Shown: positions 14,402 to 18,317 of the stretch, one piece after another
Layout of the letters: the number at the start of each line of letters is the position of its first letter
How positions within the stretch are numbered: position 1 is the stretch's first letter
Assembly: GCA_902773305.1 (NCBI GenBank)
Contig: CACYEB010000023.1
Location: 1-18,317 of the forward strand
DNA length: 18,317 nt
Direction: 5' to 3'
From: an uncultured Bacteroidia bacterium
GTDB taxonomy: Bacteria > Bacteroidota > Bacteroidia > Bacteroidales > UBA932
Translations under genes and position numbers: made by a program
Notes under the pieces: generated by a model
What the model saw: only the letters and a program-made list of their open reading frames with translations
Databases searched by the model: none
What the model was told of the DNA's origin: nothing

Positions 14402-15259
14402 ATGATTAAACGACTGCTCGTCTGCCTGTCTGTACTGCTGGCTGCGCTCAGCTGTGCCGCCCAGCCGGATTTTATGTCCACAGTACGCTGCAGCGAAAAC
14501 TCCGCCGCCATTTTTGAAAAGGTGGCTGCCGCACTGGAACCGCACAGGGACGAACCCGCAGGCAAGTTGATGGTTCGCTGTGCCAAACAGTTCCTGGGTA
14601 CCGTATATGTGGGCGGCACGCTGGAGACAGAACCGGAACAGCTCACGGTCAATATGGACAAGACCGACTGCATCCTTTTCGTGGAAATGTGCCTGGCGAT
14701 GGTTCAAACCGTGAAAAGTGACGACTGCAGTTTTGAAAACTTCTGCATCAACACCCGCAATCTCAGGTATGCAGACGGTACGGTAAACGGCTATGCATCG
14801 CGCAACCATTACACCTCCGGATGGATACTGCAGGGCGAACGGAACGGTATATTCCGCGAAGTTTCCAGGGATCTCGGGGGCGTCAGGCTGAACCAGCGCT
14901 TCGATTTTATGTCCACCCACCCCCAGTCGTACAAGCAACTCGCCGGCAATGCCGATCTTGTAAAACTGGTAAGAGAGACAGAGCTGTCCCTTGAGCGGGA
15001 GCAATACTGGTACCTTCCGCAGAGCGGCATCGCCGACCTTTCAGAAGGCATCCGCGAGGGGGATATCATCTGCTTCGTGACTTCTGTCCCCGGCCTTGAC
15101 ATCGGCCACGTCGCCATAGCGGCAAAACAGGACGGCCGCATGCGTTTCATCCACGCCTCCACCAAGGCGATGAAAGTGGTGGTGGATTCACAGACTGTCG
15201 CAGATTATGTCCTGACTCACAAATCAACCAAGGGAATAAGGGTTGTACGACTCAACTAA
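14402..15259 (+). CDS. DUF1460 (N-acetylmuramoyl-L-alanine amidase-like) envelope protein
   Basis: This 285-residue exported protein has an N-terminal signal (about 1-21). The segment AALSCAAQ could be a weak lipobox or an ordinary cleavage site. Proteins of this family have an NlpC/P60-like cysteine peptidase fold and are thought to cleave the muramic acid-L-alanine bond of peptidoglycan or its fragments. The likely catalytic Cys90 lies in DKTDCILFVEMC, and the likely catalytic His236 in GLDIGHVAIA. The companion segment RFIHASTKAMKVVV (His251) is also family-like. Active-site residues look intact. The gene follows DUF5723 by 17 bases, so it is probably co-transcribed. A separate promoter lies after its stop. 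A role in wall turnover fits, but whether its substrate is intact wall or released muropeptides cannot be read. Confidence 0.88.
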   Translation: MIKRLLVCLSVLLAALSCAAQPDFMSTVRCSENSAAIFEKVAAALEPHRDEPAGKLMVRCAKQFLGTVYVGGTLETEPEQLTVNMDKTDCILFVEMCLAMVQTVKSDDCSFENFCINTRNLRYADGTVNGYASRNHYTSGWILQGERNGIFREVSRDLGGVRLNQRFDFMSTHPQSYKQLAGNADLVKLVRETELSLEREQYWYLPQSGIADLSEGIREGDIICFVTSVPGLDIGHVAIAAKQDGRMRFIHASTKAMKVVVDSQTVADYVLTHKSTKGIRVVRLN

Positions 15260-15273
15260 AGTGGTTATATTTG
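15243..15273 (+). promoter_or_regulatory. promoter of the MMPL transporter-fakA operon
   Basis: TTG at 15243-15245 and TATATTTG at 15266-15273 fit the Bacteroidetes -33 and -7 boxes with a 20-base spacer. The -33 box overlaps the end of the DUF1460 gene. The expected start leaves an untranslated leader of roughly 40 bases before the ATG at 15317. That leader contains a small hairpin, GCGAAA (15273-15278) with TTTCGC (15288-15293). Confidence 0.65.
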
Positions 15274-15316
15274 CGAAATTATTTAACTTTCGCATACCGT
15301 TTTAGCCATAATCTGA

Positions 15317-17800
15317 ATGCACCGGATCTTTTTGCCGATATATCATTTTTTCTGCCGCCACAAGGCGCTGATGTACGCCATCCTGATTGCGACCAGCGCG
15401 GTGTTTGTCTATTTCGGCGCCAAAGTGAAATATGAGGAGGATGTCTCAAGGCTGCTCCCCTCCAGCAGTGTCGAGAGCGAACTGGCTTTCAGTTCGATCG
15501 GCCTGAAGGATAAGATTTTCATCCAGGTAACTTCTGCCGACAGCCCGCTCGATGTCACAACGCTGGCCGCGCGCACCGACGCTTTTGTTGCTCTGCTGCA
15601 GCAGAAGGACTCTTCCGGACGGTATATAGACAACATCCTCTGCAGGATGGAGCCGGAGACCGCCTTGAACGCGCTCGATTTCGTGCTGGGTCACTTGCCC
15701 TCGTTTATCGACACCACGGCCTACATGGCTTTCAGCACCGCCGTGGAGCCCGATGACATCAAAGAACAACTTGCCCTGGATGCAGAACTGGTCAGAGGCG
15801 ACGAGACGGGAGATATAACCCAGGCAGTCAGCTACGACCCGCTGAATCTGCGCAAGGCGGTACTGAGCGACCTTTTCACCGAAGCCACCGGCAGCTACAA
15901 TATTGTCGAAGGTCATTTCTTCTGCCCCGACAGCACCGTGACGATATCTTATCTGGCACCGGCCTTCAAATCCCTTGACAGCGGTACTGCCAGTGATTTC
16001 TGCAGGATGATGCGCGCCGCCGTGCGCGAATTCGAACAAGCCAATCCCGACACCAGGGTCCTCTTTCACGGTGAACCCATCGGCAGCGTCTCAAACGCTA
16101 CCCGTATAAAGGGCGACCTTGCCGTAACGGTGGGCATATCCCTGGTAATGATTCTCGTGTTGCTGGGACTGTGCTTCCGCAGCAAATCATTCTTCATAAA
16201 GATTCTGGGACCCATTATCTACGGCACGGCTTTCGCGCTGGCCTGCACCTGGTGGATAAAAGGCAGTATGTCGCTGCTGGCCCTGGGCTTTGGCGCGATT
16301 GTACTGGGCGTTGCCATCAGCTACTGCCTGCATCTGCTCATCCATCTGTTTTACGTCGGAGATGTCGAGCAACTGATCATCGAAGAGTCAACCCCCGTGT
16401 TCCTGGGAGCACTCACCACCATAGGCGCTTTCCTGAGCCTTCTGTTCACAGAGAGCGACCTGCTGCGCGATTTCGGGATGTTCGCCTCCCTGGCCCTGGC
16501 CGGCAGCACCATATTTGCACTGGTTTTCCTGCCGCATTTCCTGAAGAATGCCAAGGGAAACAGCGAAGCCGCCACTTTCAAGACCATCGAACGCTTCAAC
16601 AGCCTCCCCCTCGACCGCAACAAATGGGTACTCTCCATATTTACGGTAATCATACTGGTCGGTCTTGCCTTCTCCCACAAAGTCAAATTCGACAGCGACC
16701 TGCGCAATCTTGACTACAACAGCGACGACGAACTCCAGAGCGAAGCCCTGTTCAACGAAAAGAACAACGACGGCTTCATCCATCAGTATTTTGCCACGGT
16801 ATCTACCGATGCCAACGAGGCGCTGGAGACAAATATGTCACTCTCGGTGATTCTGGACTCCCTGAAAACCGCAGGAAAAGTCCACGGCTACACAGACATC
16901 GTCTCCAAAGTGTTCGTTACGGAAAAGATGCAGCGGGAGAGAATAGATGCCTGGAACGCATTCTGGACACCTGCCAGGAAACAGGATGTAATGGACCGCA
17001 TATACGCCGAAGCCGGACGCCTCGGCATATATCCCGACCTGTTCGACAATTTCTCGGCCATTCTGGATACCGATTACGAGCCGGCATCGCTGCTGGAGAG
17101 CGGCGTGGTTCCCGAGAACCTGCTGGGCAACTTTATGGAGTGCAATGCCGACGGGCAGTATATGGTGTTCACCGACGTCTCGATGACCCTCTCGGAAAAG
17201 GATGCCGTGACGGTCTCGCTCCTGGATAACCCCAAGACCTTTATACTGGACCCGTTCTACTACTGCAAGGATATGGTACAGGTAATCCACGACGATTTCA
17301 ACATCGCCGTATGGATTTCCGCCCTGTTCGTGCTGTTGATCCTCATATTCTCTTACAGGAACATCGTCACCGCCCTGCTTTCGTTCATACCGATGGTCAT
17401 CAGTTGGTTTGCGGTGCAGGGGTATATGGCCATCATCGGTTTGGAGTTCAACCTGATAAACATCGTTATATCCACCTTTATATTTGGTGTAGGCGTGGAC
17501 TACAGCATATTCATCACCGAAGGCCTCCTTGCGAGAGCCCGTACCGGAAACGACCAGATGCTGGGCTATCACAAGTCTGCGATATTCTTCTCTGCAGTGA
17601 TACTGCTGATTGTGACCTGCTCGCTGCTGTTCGCACAGCACCCGTCGATACGTTCGATTGGTCTCTCTACGCTGATCGGCATGGCCTGCACGATTATCTT
17701 CTCATATTCGTTCCAGCCGTTCCTGTTCCGTCAGCTGATGAAACTGCCGGCCTACAAGAGAAGTGTCCTGAAAAAGAAACCCTATGGCTCAAAAGATTGA
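15317..17800 (+). CDS. MMPL/RND-superfamily transporter (putative lipid exporter)
   Basis: This 827-residue inner-membrane protein has the duplicated RND/MMPL layout of two halves, each with one TM helix, a large periplasmic loop and five more TM helices. Visible segments are TM1 (about 17-35), loop (36-265), TM2-6 (about 267-409), TM7 (about 437-453), loop (about 456-660) and TM8-12 (about 661-806). MMPL proteins use the proton gradient to move lipids or lipid-linked molecules. TM10 carries the conserved GVGVDYSIF (Asp728-Tyr729 proton relay pair), but the matching TM4 segment reads GVAISYCLH, with Ser335 in place of Asp. The gene has its own promoter, and its last 17 bases overlap the start of a FakA-like kinase. 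Cargo is unknown; the kinase neighbour favours fatty acids or acyl lipids. No separate periplasmic adaptor or outer-membrane channel gene is present. Confidence 0.88.
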   Translation: MHRIFLPIYHFFCRHKALMYAILIATSAVFVYFGAKVKYEEDVSRLLPSSSVESELAFSSIGLKDKIFIQVTSADSPLDVTTLAARTDAFVALLQQKDSSGRYIDNILCRMEPETALNALDFVLGHLPSFIDTTAYMAFSTAVEPDDIKEQLALDAELVRGDETGDITQAVSYDPLNLRKAVLSDLFTEATGSYNIVEGHFFCPDSTVTISYLAPAFKSLDSGTASDFCRMMRAAVREFEQANPDTRVLFHGEPIGSVSNATRIKGDLAVTVGISLVMILVLLGLCFRSKSFFIKILGPIIYGTAFALACTWWIKGSMSLLALGFGAIVLGVAISYCLHLLIHLFYVGDVEQLIIEESTPVFLGALTTIGAFLSLLFTESDLLRDFGMFASLALAGSTIFALVFLPHFLKNAKGNSEAATFKTIERFNSLPLDRNKWVLSIFTVIILVGLAFSHKVKFDSDLRNLDYNSDDELQSEALFNEKNNDGFIHQYFATVSTDANEALETNMSLSVILDSLKTAGKVHGYTDIVSKVFVTEKMQRERIDAWNAFWTPARKQDVMDRIYAEAGRLGIYPDLFDNFSAILDTDYEPASLLESGVVPENLLGNFMECNADGQYMVFTDVSMTLSEKDAVTVSLLDNPKTFILDPFYYCKDMVQVIHDDFNIAVWISALFVLLILIFSYRNIVTALLSFIPMVISWFAVQGYMAIIGLEFNLINIVISTFIFGVGVDYSIFITEGLLARARTGNDQMLGYHKSAIFFSAVILLIVTCSLLFAQHPSIRSIGLSTLIGMACTIIFSYSFQPFLFRQLMKLPAYKRSVLKKKPYGSKD

Positions 17801-18317
17801 CAGCGTGTTGTTTGCGGGGATGCTCCGCAGCGGAGCCGCCTCGCTCGCAAAAGACAAGACCGTAATCAATGACCTCAACGTCTTCCCTATTCCCGACGGG
17901 GATACGGGAGACAATATGTATATGACACTCCGGGCGGGCTGCGACACCGCGGCCGGCCAGGCAGGGACCCTTTCGGAAGTGGCCGGAGCCGCTGCACAGG
18001 GGATGCTTCTTGGAGCGCGCGGCAACTCCGGCGTGATTCTTTCACGCATCTTCGCCGGGCTTGCCAAGGGGCTCAAGGGGCTCGAAGAGGCCGATACGGG
18101 TGCATTCGCCGCCGCTATGGCCTCTGCCGTGAAGGAGGCCTACGCCGCGATACCGACCCCGGTCGAAGGGACCATCATCACGGTACTCCGCGAAGGGGCC
18201 GAAGGTGCCGACGGACAAGCCTCGCTGGAACGCTACTTCGAAACCCTGCTGGCAGCGATGGACACATCGCTGGAGCACACCCCCGACAAACTTGACGTGC
18301 TCCGCAAGGCGGGTGTG
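17784..18317 (+). CDS. FakA-like DAK2-domain (DhaL) kinase, N-terminal part (3' end outside window)
   Basis: The frame is open for 178 codons from ATG 17784 to the window edge. It begins MAQKIDSVLFAGMLRSGA and contains NDLNVFPIPDGDTGDNMYMT, the nucleotide and metal-binding signature of the DhaL/DAK2 fold. GARGNSGVILSRIF and TPVEGTIITVLREG follow, both standard in FakA. FakA phosphorylates fatty acids held by a DegV-type protein, FakB, feeding exogenous acyl chains into phospholipid synthesis. Full-length FakA is about 550 residues with further C-terminal domains, which cannot be checked here. A stand-alone DhaL subunit of dihydroxyacetone kinase is less likely because the NVFPxPDGDTGxNM form is the FakA type. 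It starts inside the last codons of the MMPL transporter, suggesting translational coupling. Confidence 0.9.
   Translation, partial: MAQKIDSVLFAGMLRSGAASLAKDKTVINDLNVFPIPDGDTGDNMYMTLRAGCDTAAGQAGTLSEVAGAAAQGMLLGARGNSGVILSRIFAGLAKGLKGLEEADTGAFAAAMASAVKEAYAAIPTPVEGTIITVLREGAEGADGQASLERYFETLLAAMDTSLEHTPDKLDVLRKAGV

Noticed and set aside
16838..17641. 267-codon open frame on the minus strand opposite the MMPL gene
   Set aside because: It is rich in His, Tyr and Gln with no domain or signal, as expected of an antisense shadow of a membrane protein gene.
1..18317. Mobile elements, integration sites, CRISPR arrays or a defence system
   Set aside because: I saw no transposase, integrase, recombinase, repeat array or nuclease-helicase set. 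The tRNA gene has no partial duplicate of its 3' end in the window that would mark an attachment site.

Overview
The window looks like chromosomal DNA of a member of the Bacteroidetes, most likely order Bacteroidales. The evidence is a SusC/SusD outer-membrane pair, promoter boxes of the Bacteroidetes form TAnnTTTG, a tRNA gene without an encoded CCA end, start codons with no clear Shine-Dalgarno sequence, and protein families typical of the phylum (DUF5723, DUF1460, DUF4369-type TlpA lipoproteins). By eye the base composition is moderately GC-rich, above that of typical Bacteroides, but I cannot name a genus. The window is densely coding and has no gap above 300 bases. I see no insertion sequence, prophage, integrase or CRISPR array.

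Layout. Positions 1-3467 (+) hold a tightly packed operon: the 3' part of mutL, a rhomboid protease, a membrane-anchored endonuclease/exonuclease/phosphatase (EEP) protein and the tRNA-modification enzyme TsaC/Sua5. Next come a tRNA gene with anticodon CAT, its own promoter, and a hairpin terminator that probably serves both strands. Positions 3624-9444 (-) form an operon transcribed right to left: susC-like receptor, susD-like lipoprotein, then a TlpA-like thioredoxin lipoprotein. A 65-bp divergent promoter region separates susC from a Uup-type ABC-F ATPase (9510-11324, +).

Positions 11359-15259 (+) form a three-gene envelope cluster: a large beta-rich lipoprotein, a DUF5723 outer-membrane protein and a DUF1460 peptidoglycan-amidase-like protein. 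After another promoter comes an 827-residue MMPL/RND-type transporter (15317-17800). Its end overlaps the start of a FakA-like DAK2 (DhaL) kinase that runs off the window.

How the genes fit together. The first operon is housekeeping (mismatch repair, tRNA t6A synthesis) with two membrane proteins inserted. The susCD-tlpA operon is an uptake system of unknown substrate with no degradative enzyme beside it. The right third is devoted to the cell envelope: exported lipoprotein, outer-membrane protein, wall hydrolase, and a lipid-type exporter coupled to a putative fatty-acid kinase. The most noteworthy points are a 14-bp perfect hairpin inside the susC coding sequence, loss of the usual endonuclease motif in the MutL C-terminal domain, the transporter-fatty-acid kinase overlap, and the uncharacterised lipoprotein/DUF5723/DUF1460 cluster.
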